From Cunninghamia lanceolata (taxonomy: Eukaryota; Streptophyta; Pinopsida; Cupressales; Cupressaceae), in NCBI GenBank assembly GCA_027924645.1, contig BSBN01000781.1, positions 2,170,001 through 2,234,000 on the forward strand: a stretch of DNA of 64,000 nucleotides, written 5' to 3'. Below the pieces are notes generated by a model. The model was not told where the DNA came from and made no database searches. It saw only the letters and a program-made list of their open reading frames with translations. Below, piece after piece: positions 47,661 to 59,000 of this stretch; positions within the stretch are counted from its first letter, which is position 1; every line of letters starts with the position of its first letter. The translations under genes were made by a program, and so were the position numbers.

Positions 47661-48640
47661 TATTACTCCTTTATTCTTTTTTCTTTCCAATTTGATCATA
47701 ATCCACGAATTCAAAGACAATACAAGACAAGGCAATAAATGCCTGCTTAGACCAAAGGAATAAAGGGAGAGAAAGGATTGAACAAAGGGTTAAGAAGAAA
47801 AAAGACAAATCATACAATAGGAAATATACAAAAAAAAATTAAAAATAAGACAAGAAAATAGACAAACTGGATAGATACAAATAAAATGAAGACAAAATTA
47901 TTAATTATAAAACTTTTAAATATACTATAATATTGATAAATTATTTAATTTTACAAGTCCAATATGCACAAGTATAATTTAAGTTAAATATAATTTAATA
48001 ATATTTCATATTATTTAAATATTATAATAATGAATAATTATACTGTAATATAATTTCATAATTTTATAGTTAAAATTATAATATAAGTTTTTGCCTTGTC
48101 GTGCATGAGTTTAGTTCACTTTAGTTTTGGAGAGAATTAATGGAGGGAATGTGTTTATGTATTTTGACCAAAAAGGTGAAACCTTTGAAGAAGCAAATCA
48201 CAGGTTTAGTAGGAGAAGATTGTTCATGGCCACTAAGAATAGGGTATGAGTAGTTGAACATGAGAAGATTATTCATGGTTGTAGTTCTTTGAGTTCTCTT
48301 TATTAAACATGTTTAGTTTTGCAAAATAGAAATGAGGAAAAAGAAAAATGTTTTTGGTGGAGGGAGGGAGTTTTTAGGGTTCGGGGGCAGGGGATTTAGG
48401 GGGGCTCTCTCTCCCTCTCAGAGGGGGAGGTGCCTCTACCTTTGAGAGAAGGTTGGATATTTAGGAAAAGAGGAGCAAAAATAGGGTTCATGGGGGTGCC
48501 AAGTATCTAGCAGAGAATAATAAAACCAAAGGGGAATAGGATGAATGTTGGGAAGAGGGAGAAGGAAAAACAAGAGGGCACACAAGAAGGAGAAGAGAGA
48601 ATTGGGTAAAAAGAGTGTGCAATCTAGTTTTATATCACCC
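47661..48640. other. AT-rich then G-rich non-coding sequence
   Basis: No coding signal. It holds the G-run motif at 48377-48404. It may belong to the CACTA-type element. Confidence 0.35.
48377..48404 (+). other. G-quadruplex-type motif
   Basis: Four G runs (3, 5, 4 and 6 bases) are separated by loops of 3, 2 and 5 bases, then followed by a CTCTCTCTCCCTCTC pyrimidine stretch. Confidence 0.8.
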
Positions 48641-49330
48641 AATATTATTTGCAAGTAAGTTCTAAACCCTTTAAGCAACCCCATTTCATGCATATCCTAC
48701 AATAATTGTATTTCTTGAGTTAATATCTCTTCAGATAGTCTATCAAATAGTACATGCCTTGTATTTATTCAAAAAAAATTGCATGCATGTCTGCCGGAGC
48801 ATTACCAACTAAAACATTTGGCAAGAAAATCCCTTTCCATTACGCTTCGTTGGATGTTCATACCCTATTCGAAAGTGCCATTTTGACTAGGCCCTGGGGG
48901 ATGCTAGCAAAGGTTGGAAACTATGGTTTTTAATACTGCTAGTCACATTTGCTTGAAAGCCTCTTGAGCCTTTTAAACAAATCTATTTTGTGTCTATCCT
49001 GCATTCAGTGCATTAATGGATGTCCATACCTTGACAAAATACCCCTTCCAAAATGCTTTGATGGCTATCCATACCCCGTTCGAACACTACCATTTGGCAC
49101 AGGTGGGGGGATATTGTCAAAGGTTGTGGAGTCTGGCTTTACACCCGCTAGTTGCATTTGCATGAAAGTTTCTGAAGCCGTTTTAACAAAACCAGGTGTA
49201 CATATCCTGCAATCATTGCATTCCATGAGATAACAACTCCTGAGGCATTCTGTCAAACAATTCACGTGCCTTCTTCTAAGCTACCATCTTGGCATAGGCA
49301 AAGAGGATGTGACAAAGGTTGTGTATTCTA
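48640..49330 (-). pseudogene. PPR (pentatricopeptide repeat) protein relic
   Basis: The minus-strand frame at 49265-49065 includes FMQMQLAGVKPDSTTF, a near-consensus plant PPR motif of the PLS type. Further along, in other frames, one reads FPTFASIPQGLVKMALSNRV (near 48900) and FLPNVLVGNAPADMHAI, which correspond to the S/L repeats that follow it in intact proteins. These proteins bind organellar RNA and many edit it. Here the spacing is preserved but stops and frameshifts are frequent. No start, targeting peptide or E/DYW domain is visible. At least two PPR repeat units are traceable. Confidence 0.7.
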
Positions 49331-51651
49331 GCTTCATTCTCCAAGGTATGATATGGTTATTTATTATCTTGGGTTATTTTTTTTTCTATGCAAAATACTC
49401 CCACTGTATTATTCCCCACGAAACCCCTACAAAATCTATTTGAGTGACAGTTGCACACAACTGATTGACATCCTTTTGATCTAAAACTAAGATTAGATGA
49501 AAATGGCTTTCTCCTGTTGGGTTAGTTCTTGCGAAGATTTTCTATGTTTCTAGATGATTGTTTTAGCTTGGTAATTTAGTGGTTGTGAACCCTATGGGTA
49601 TGCTGGATTCAAATGTGAATTTTGGGAGAGGAGTCGATGGGTGTTACGTCTTATTAGTGGGATTAGCCCAGATTGTGATTCTGGATAGAATTGGCAAAGG
49701 ATTAGAATGTGAAACATAAGCCAAAACATAGGGTGCAATGGTTTACTAACAAAAGAAGTGGGCAGTATGGCAATGCACTTTGCAAATAGAAATCAAAGTG
49801 CCTGTTGTCCCAAACAACAAAGAACTACAAACTAAATGCATATAGTCCCCTAAACACAAACAATATCAAGATCATTTTAACTTCAATATTATGTGAACTT
49901 GTTGTTACAACTTACAAGGAAATAACATGATCATATTGATTAAGACTGGCAGGTTTTGTCTCCCAGCCTTTCATTGAACAAATTGTTTTTAATAGTCCAC
50001 TCATCTTCTGTTTTTGGTTTGTCTCCCAAGGGAAATGGCAAAATGTTAGCTGGTTGGAAATTGGGTTTGTTTTGCTTGCTTTGTTGGGCGATATACTTTA
50101 TATGTTTGAATGCCCTCTTGTCTCCCCTTAGTTGCACAACAAATGGAATGGAAATTTTTTTTTGAAAGAAAAGATGTATGTATTAAATTAGTTATGACTG
50201 ATGTTCCTTGTTTTAAACTCTTTCTCTCTTTTGCTTGTTTGGGCCATGAGGGCCCTTATGATGAAATGTTGTATTGGAACTATGCTTTGGGTGTGTGATG
50301 TGCTTGGATTTCTCTAGTCTTGTGTGACTATGACAAATAAAAATGACTAAATAAACATGTAATAATAATTACATTCCATGGACCTTCAAAATCTACTAGA
50401 GCACCACCCATGTATTCATAAAAAGGGGTTAAACAATCGCATTGCCTCTACCTCGAATCAATTTGGGAAACATTCTTCTTTATTTCAAAATTTAAGTCTC
50501 ATATGAACATAATATGGAAATTCCACAATTCAATGCAACTAGCCATTTACAATTTATACTACACATTAAAGTGATTAAAGAGAGACAACATTAAGGGGTC
50601 AGAAGGGGACCATGCTTACTTGAAAAAAAATTTAGATTTTAGGGATGACATAGGAGGGCTCAATGTACAATGACTATGGTCTAACACATGAATGCTTCTA
50701 GCCTAGTAACCTAAGGTAAGGTTATACCTTCAATGACAAGGTCAAACAACTCACACTCTTAAGGGGGGCATCCCTATTTTAATCACGTGTTTATAAAAGA
50801 CAAGAGAGAAATCACTCTTACTATCGAAGGGGTAAGAAGTCCAAATGGTTCACATAATTATGATAACTAGTTTTCACATTAAAGACTTTGGGAATATCTA
50901 CACTTGACAATAAATAATTGCTATGTGCTAGCCCCACCTTCATAATTAAAATTAACTCACTCAAGAGTCATTGTCACCTAAAGGCTAAAGCGGGCAATTA
51001 TCTCTAACAATATTTATTATTTGAACTAACATTTTCATAGCCAATTCTTTGTTTGGTTTGAGGTTGTTGATATAAGGCTAGGTAGAAGCAAGGAAAATTG
51101 GATGATGTTGTCTTACCATGAGGAGTTTGTTCATTTTTAGGATGTTGAGAAATACATACTTGAGATTTATTGAAGTAATTCAAAATCCTACTCTTTGACT
51201 TGGGAATTCCTTTTAGAAAATGTTTAAATGCAACTTTCTAATAATTAAATATAGCTTTATTCTTGTTGAAAATATATAAAAAAGTATGTATATTGTTAGT
51301 TTACATTTATATAAATAACAGACTTTTTGGAGTTTTAAAATGAATATCTATCTTATCATCATTATTAAAGTGACATACACTATATGTAGCTTTCTAATAA
51401 TTAAATATAACTTTATTCTTGTCAAAAATATATCAAAATTAAAAAGTACATACATTGTTAGTTTACATTTCTATAAATAGCAGACTTGCTGGAGGTTTAA
51501 AATGAATATATGTCTTATCATCATTATTAAAGTGACATACATTGGCAAGTTGTCTCATTATCAAAGTTAGGTTTCTTATTTGTGATTAACTTGCAAAATG
51601 CAACAAATTTGAAGATGATAGTCTTAGATTCCACTTTTTGACAACATGCAG
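49331..51651. other. Non-coding sequence upstream of kinesin exon
   Basis: Frames up to about 69 codons have no recognised motif. At least the 3' part (about 51000-51651) is presumably the intron before the first recognised kinesin exon. A phrase with TTTCTAATAATTAAATATA(A/G)CTTTATTC occurs twice (51234-51260 and 51389-51420), followed by TAGTTTACATTT in both, giving a direct duplication of about 155 bp. Confidence 0.45.
51234..51540. repeat. Imperfect direct duplication, about 155-bp period
   Basis: Copies starting near 51234 and 51389 share CTTTCTAATAATTAAATATA, TTTATTCTTGT, AGTTTACATTT, TATAAATA and TCTTATCATCATTATTAAAG in order. Confidence 0.75.
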
Positions 51652-51836
51652 GTTCTGAACCTTTTGAAGCATCACCATTTGTTCCTATGGTTGAGAGGGG
51701 ATATGATAATGATTTTGATATGGCAGTTACCGGTGAGCACCGAAAGGCACTAATGGAGAGTTTGTTTACATCCTCTTCTATGGTTGAAAGAGAAAATGGT
51801 GGAAAAGATGACAATTTGGCAAAGATTAAAGTCGTG
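51652..51836 (+). CDS. KIN13A: Kinesin-13 exon a (end of N-terminal region, start of motor)
   Basis: A CAACATGCAG acceptor precedes the exon, and a GTATGG donor follows GTC GTG. It encodes [20 protein letters not shown], an Asp/Ser-rich linker, and ends [10 protein letters not shown], the first strand of the motor domain. The reading frame is open and has no stops. It ends in phase 0, as does the next exon start. Confidence 0.88.
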
Positions 51837-54800
51837 GTATGGTACATTATTTTTGTTTTTGTTTTGGTTGAACAATTTGGAATATATTATTAATTTATTA
51901 CTATTAGTATTAATTAGGGTGCTGAAAAATGTACAAAAAGCAAAGGAAACTGAAAATGTTGCTTTTTTAATGTCAAAATATGCTATTTTAGTATTCTCTA
52001 GAGAATATAAATTTACAACATTGGTCCTCATAACTGATTTTCCATTTGGCATAACGGCAATAGAAGATATCTGGCTATAATTTATAAACATTATTGAGAA
52101 TGTTCACACATTTTTGGACATTATAATTATACGTGCTATGGTTAAACATGAAAGTAAATTGAATTGGTTGCCCTGACTTCTAGGTAAGTGCTGTTGGGAA
52201 TGCCTAAACAGTTATTGTTGCCAAATCAGTTGCAATTACCATTGGGATTCTTGCTGCATTGTTTTCTTAAGAATAGCAAACTATTGATAAAAGTTAGGGT
52301 GTGATGGAAAAGCATGGGCAATCTTCAAGGTGGATTAGAAACTAGGAGTAAAATGTTTAGGCTGATGTCTTCTTCTTAATAAAAATAAATTAATATTATC
52401 ATCCACCAGTGCATAAAATAGGTCAACTTGACCCAAAAGTATAAGTTACTCTAACTAATCAGGAGTGCCAAAGAGGAGTGCTGGAAAAAAGAGTAAATAA
52501 GTTAAAGCTAAAATTTGTAGTTATCAGGACCAAATAAGATGATGTTAAAACTCAAATTAATGAATCCTAAGCAAGTCAGCATTCACAAAATTTGTGTAAT
52601 AAATAGTAAAAGTTGATCTATTGAAAGGAGATATATAGTCATTGTGAAACTTGGGTTGAGGGATGATAACCCTTTACCCACATCTCCTAGTGATTATATT
52701 TAAAAGTAGTATAGCTACACCCTTATTCATATAATCCCATACCCTATCAAAATGACATCCCACCTTGTATTGGCATCCCATGTCTCCTATTAACAATGAT
52801 TTTAAACTTGTTCAGAGATTTCCTATTTCTTATGGGGTCTGTTGGTGCCTGAATTCACTGTCAGTTAATTTAGCAATTTTCATGCAGGCACCATCTCGAA
52901 ATATCCAAAAGGTTCTAAGTTTTGGCACCCCTTCAGTATTTTTCAGCATCTGCATCTCATTTCTTGAGGAGGGGTCTTCGTCTTCTCTCCATCGGCATGC
53001 GTTCGTTTTTGTGTCTTTGACATTTTGGTTTGAACTTGAACCCTTTTTCTCTAAGTTCAATGGTTCAGCGATTCGAGGTTCATTTTTCTTCTAACGGGTC
53101 GCATTATGCATTTGCCTTGCGCAAATATTGCATCGTTGAACCTCCCGCTTGAACCTTTTTGTTTTGGTTCAAGGTTCAATGGTTCGAAGCTTTTTTGCCT
53201 ATGGAGTATTATTTTTGATGTTTGAACCATCGCGTTGAACCCTAGTGTTGAACCCTTTTGGTTCGGGGTTCAACGGTTCGAGGCTTTGTGTTTGTGTTCG
53301 GTGAATGTTCTTTTTGAAGTGCTCCGTTCGGCATTGAACTTCTCGGTTGAACCATCAGGTTGAACCAGTTCGTGGTTCAACGGTTCAACAGTTCAGCACT
53401 TTACATTTTTGGTCTTATCGAAGTGATCGGCCTCATCGGCGAAAGATTTCTTGAGTGCTCCGATTGTTTTGGTCTAGCCGATGGATGTCCATCGGCGTGT
53501 GTTTGGCTGTCGGCGAAGCAAATTTGTGGCCCGCTGATGTAAGGAGTTTGGCTGATGAAGGAGCAGTGTGTGGCTGGTGAAGATGTCGTCGGCATGACCT
53601 TTGAGATCGGCAGGAAGCTTTTTGGATACTCCGATGGTGTGTGTTACACCGACGGAAGGGGAAGAGCCAGGGTCTATCGGCATGGGTTGTATTGTCGAGT
53701 GAACGGTGAAATGGTTGGCCAATAGACTAATCTCTGGCCGATGAAGGGAAGTGTTGTGTATGGTCTTCGGCGTGACTTGTGTTGTCGGCGAGGATGGATT
53801 GTGGTGGGCTGACAGTGGGAGGTCTCGCCGATGAAGGAGCAGAGTATAATTCGTTGGTGCATCGGTGAGAGTGTGGTCTATCGGCAAAGGGATCTTTTGC
53901 TTGGCCGATGGTATTGGTCTGACCGACAGGGGATTGCGGTGGCTTCATCGGTGTAACTGATGAGATCGGCGAAGGTTTGGATGGTTGGCCCGATGATGCA
54001 TCTCTAGCCGATGGGGAAGCGAAGGTAGCGGTCGGCGAGACCGTTGAGATTAGAGGGAGAATTCTGGGGTGTGCCGATGGCTTGGGTTTTGGCGATGGGC
54101 TTTTGGAGAAGGCTTATGCATCGAGCGCAGCAAAAGGCGCTCGACACCTATTATGCTCGCGACCATGTTTTTAAGGTATTGAAGGAGTATCTGCGGCACC
54201 AATGTGGGACTATTCTTCCTGCACATTTGAAACTTCAGTAAAGTGCATTTTGGCGGGAACTTCTGTTTGAACGCAGCGACGGTTTCCAGGTAGGCCGCGG
54301 GTGGTTGAGGCCTTTAATGGCGACGGTGTAGAGGTATGGGCAATGGTACACATGATCATGTCTCCCGATTTTTGAGTGAAGACTCCCAGATGGCGGCACA
54401 GGGCTCGAGGCTTCTCTTGTCTGTTGCTGCAATAACTTCTGAGTGCCATTCCTTTGTGGAGTCTGTATCTGGCAGATTTTTGATTTTTGACCATGTAATT
54501 AATTGCTGTGGGTACACTTTCTGGCCGATATAGGCAGACTGTGTTACCATTGTTTTGGTTGTTGAAAACTGGATATTTTGGCTCTATAATAAGATACAAC
54601 TAGTTTTGGTTGCTCTGTGCAGCAAAACTTGCGAGTTTATGTATCTCCTGTTGTACGTTTGTGCATGAATCCACTGATTTCATGGTCAATTTTATATGAA
54701 TAATGCTATGTTTGCATGTGTTATGCTGATTCTGTCTCCAGTTTTGCATGTATCTTTCTTCTGAGTCCAGGCATTCAAGGAATGTCTGAGATTCTAGAAC

Positions 54801-55988
54801 ATAGAATTCCTGTGTTGAATGTTTAATCTTTTAACTTCTGCTCAAGGGGTAGATTAAATTGTTTTCAGATTGAATATTGGGAAGGGTATACTGCAATAGG
54901 GATGCCATAAGTATAGACAGCTTAACACTCTGTATTGGGAGATATCTGTAAGGCAGATATCATGTATATCCCCTTGAAATCTAGTTTTAGTTGTTCATGC
55001 TGATCATTCACAGGTGTATATCTACCGACTCCAAGCCTTGGATAGGCACCAATCTAGCTCTGTGTTGAGGTTATATACCATGTCCAGCTTTGCATCCAAA
55101 AATCAAATCAAACCATTTCATCCTTCCACCTGTTAGTTGTAGGAGTAGGATTAGGATCTCTGCATGCTCTCATACCCAACCAGACATCATGTCCAAGAAT
55201 GTTGCCAACCTTGTGATTTGTTACACAAATCTTGGTCCATACATGAGAGTATTCTGCCTGTTGTTGTCAAGTTAAATCCTTCTGTCATTGAGCTAGTCAA
55301 GGTTATACTTTTATCAAATAGGGACACCCCCCTTGGTGCGGCAGAACCAGAAGTGAAGGGGAGGAGCTCATGCAACCTCCTGTATTCAGTTGGCTGAATC
55401 TGCCTGTGCATTAGAAGTGGCAAACCCTAATGCTGATTCAGAAGAAAAACCAACAGGGTCTTGGGTGTAGTTAGCCACAACCACCAAGTTTTTACCTATT
55501 TGTTTACCAAGGAAAGCTATTGTTTCATGAAGATACTTTGAAGTTCATTTAATATGTGCTTTCTTGTTCTTGTGGTCTTAGGATCTTCAAGAAACAATGT
55601 CGTTGAAACTTGAGACTGCAGCTATTGTTGGATATTAAGGAGAACAAGAAGAATTGAATGAAACAATGGTTAAACCAATAGAGTAGGAGTTGTTCTGTAG
55701 GTCTGTATTTTGCAATGGGTAGCATTGAAAGTGAGGGTGTTATGAACACTATTGCTGTTGGGTCTAAAGCAGAAATGAGATGGGGGTTCTGTAATAGATT
55801 TTTATGTGTCAAGAATTGCTTATTTCCAATGCAAAGGAACCACAAAATGTCTGTTATATTTTGTTTGAACCAATGCAAAAGCCATCCTTTCTATTTTTAA
55901 TTGCCAGTTTCGAGGAGATATAAACATTGTTTCTTCTTCCTGGTGTATAACAACTAAGTTGACGATTTGTTATGGTTGGGTTCAGCCA

Positions 55989-56073
<85 letters not shown>

Positions 56074-59000
56074 AAAATTATATATATAATAACCATAATT
56101 TGCATAAAATGTACTGGTACACAATAAAATTTAGAACACAACTAACAATTGATAATTCATTATCTATTGTCAAATATTAAAGATAAGTCAAAGTGGTTTA
56201 TATTAGTGCAACTGGACATAGAAAATCACTACAAATCAATGATATCATAATATTGCTCTCTGATGAATAAAATACACTTTTACAAGAGACATTAGCCAAA
56301 GTGGAGAATGTGTCTATTGAATTGCTCCTAAAGACATATTCTATTAATTGGCAGTCAAATCAAAATTGTACTAATATTTGTATTTTTAACATCCATTCAC
56401 ATTGATTAAATGCTTTAGCCATATCTAATTTAATAGCCATAATTTGTGTTTTATCTATCTTGAGTATTAATGCAATGGTGATGAGTGTGTTGTGAAGATT
56501 CTGTCAATCCTTTAACAACAAATTTAGAATAATAGTCAAGATATTCCCAAAGTCCATAGTAGCTGAATTTGAAAGCTTCTGGAAGAAAACTGTGTGAACA
56601 CATTTTTCTACCAGAAGCATTTAAATTCAATGAATTGAAAAGTAATCTTTGATATGCCAATGCATGTACATATGCTATTCCCTTCTTAGGCAGAAGAACC
56701 ATGTGCGTGATGTACATTTCTTTAAGAATTTAGTTGTTATTTAGAGTTTTTTCAATTATAAGTTGCAAAATGTATTGTAGTATGGTCTAGGAACTTTAAA
56801 AAATTGGGCAAGATAACCAAGTGGCTCTGGCCACTCTCTATAAGCAACTGAAATATGGTTTTTGTTGTTCTGCATTGGATATATGCACCGTGAAAATGTC
56901 ACTCTTTGTCTGTAATATTTCTTGGGCTAGCCAAGGATCTTCTGCACGTTCCATATGCCCTAAAAATAGTAAAATAAAAGAAAAATAAAATCTATCTGAT
57001 ACTTGTCAAGTCTGTCACTCTTGAAAGGCTATCGTTAATTTTTGTTTTTGACTTCCACATTACATTGTTTCTATTACAGCCTACATCAATTGTTGTCTAT
57101 TGCATTATGATTTTCTGCGACCAAAAAAATTCTATAATAATATGTTCAAACTTAAAGAAATTTATTTATAATAAATTCCATAACATTTAGTACACTTATT
57201 TCAAAATATTTTATTTCAGATAGGTTGTGCAAAAAGGTCTAAATTTTACTGTCATTTGTCTTTGCTTAATGCTTGTTATGTTTCAAATTTTTCTGATTGG
57301 ATAGTGTTGATGGGAAAAATGGATTGATCAATAATGATAAATAATAAACCCAAACATCAATGAAATATGTGAGTAACAAGAATAAACAAATGAAAGCACA
57401 AAACTTACAAACTTGTTACCCTGCGGCTTCCATTGTTCGCCTATCTGTCCTCGACCTTGATAAAGAAGATTGGCCCTCAGTGAGCTTGCTTCCTTGCTTG
57501 TTGATGGTGACAAGAATGGAATGGCTGTGATATTTTGTTGTGTTGAAGATGAGCTTCAAACACAAGGGCAATGAATAGAGGATGTGGGATGGCTAGAATG
57601 ATTTCTGCATTAGGAGGGTATGAAGAAGGGAATTGAAAAGAATGTGGGCATTATGAGGATGCCATAAGAAGATTTCTAGAAGAAATTGGGCATGATAAGG
57701 ATGCAAGAATGAAGTCCCCCTAATTGCTTAGAGAAGGGTCTCATTTATAGATTTTCTGAAAAGGCAATGGAGGGTGAGGATCAAAAGATGAGATCAATGG
57801 CTCTCATTTTTTGTGAATCTTTAATTCATAATAGATGAATTAAAAATTCTTTTTTGAGAAGAGTGGGTTATGACAATTGAATTAAGAATTCAATAGTGGA
57901 GGATAGTGGGTTATGACAATTGAATTAAGAATTCAATAGTGGAGAATAGTGGGGGACAATTGAATTTTAAATTCAATAGTGGGTGATAGTGGGGAACAAT
58001 TGAATTAAGAATTCAATAGTGGATGATAGTGGGGAACAATTGAATTAAAGATTCATTTTTGGATAATGGAGGATATTAGCTAATTAAATATTAAGAATAT
58101 TTAATTATATGTGCAACATGGTGAGGTGGAAGGGATGAGGTGGAAAGATGAGGTGGATTGATGAGCTGGATTTTGTGAGGTGGATTTATGATTTGAGACA
58201 TTAGAAGAATTTGGAGAATTTAATTAAATAAAATGATTTTATTTAATTATGGGATAATGAACCAATCAAATAAACTTATAATATTTATTTAATTGACAGA
58301 AGAAAATAAGAATTAAGATAAATATTAGAATATTTACTTAATTCAACCTGAGCCAATTTTAGGTGTCTACAGATAGAAATTCTCCCTGAGAGGCTTAGGC
58401 TGATCACCATTTTCTCAAAATCATATTTTACCTGAACTTAATGAAAATGTGTTCCTTGACTTTGGCCATGTGTCTGCAGGTTCGGAAGAGGCCTCTGAAT
58501 AAAAAGGAGATAGCTAAGAAGGAAGAAGATATTGTCACTGTTAATGATACTTCATGTTTGACTGTTCATGAGCCTAAATTAAAGGTTTGGCTCATCATTC
58601 CTAGGATGTTTCTATTGCATGACTTTTATGGTATGCATTATATTATTATACAAAAAAAATTGTTTGGTTTTAGAAACAACCATTTGTTTTATGCGATGGA
58701 TTTAACATATGTATAGCATATTATGGGAAAGACTTCTCTTAGTAGGCTCTTTGTTTTTATCATTTATAACTTGTGCTTCAATTCATTAGAAATAGCATTT
58801 TTAAGGCTAGTGCCTATTATATCATTTATATTATCTGGTATCTTTTTTTGTTTTAAATGTCAGTTTATAAGAATTATATATATTTTCTCCTTTATATGGC
58901 AATTAGGAATTAAATAGAGACGGTAAAACTTATATTGTCACTGTTAACATCAGAGTCCAAGTTGCAGATTGTTTCAATATTGTTGTAGAAAAGAGCAGTC

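Larger units (their letters stand above)
57305..58371 (-). mobile_element. Solo LTR (1,067 bp) in the kinesin intron
   Basis: It begins TGTTGATGGG, ends GGTGTCTACA, and is flanked by a perfect 5-bp duplication GATAG. There is no internal domain. On the minus strand it starts TGTAGACACCTAAAATTGG, and a TATA box CTATAAATGAGACC lies near 57741-57756, so transcription would run leftwards. A solo LTR forms when two LTRs recombine. Its plus-strand right half contains the tandem array at 57872-58064. Probably Ty3/gypsy (inferred from the terminus). Confidence 0.82.
51837..58479 (+). other. Kinesin-13 intron between exons a and b (6.6 kb)
   Basis: Bounded by GT at 51837 and AG at 58479. It contains the GGTTCAA array, the GCCGAT array, an (AT)n tract and a solo LTR. 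Outside these (52100-52980, 54160-55980, 56070-57300) I see no feature worth calling. Confidence 0.8.

Noticed and set aside
50392..50402. TCTACTAGAG as right terminus of the CACTA-like element
   Set aside because: It differs from the expected TCTACTAGTG, the inside sequence does not mirror the left subterminal repeats, and no 3-bp target duplication fits.
53474..53948. Overlapping minus-strand frames up to 137 codons
   Set aside because: Three frames are open at once in the GCCGAT array. This is a composition effect and no motif is present.
55854..56180. Frames with long Ile-Tyr runs on both strands
   Set aside because: They are translations of the (AT)n microsatellite.
57872..58064. Regular 40-bp repeats as a CRISPR-like array
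   Set aside because: Units are contiguous without unique spacers and lie inside an LTR of a plant genome.
58915..58950. GGTAAAACTTATATT, resembling the kinesin P-loop codons GKTY
   Set aside because: It lies between exons b and c, out of order for the motor domain. It lacks the preceding GQTGS and has no splice sites. Chance match.
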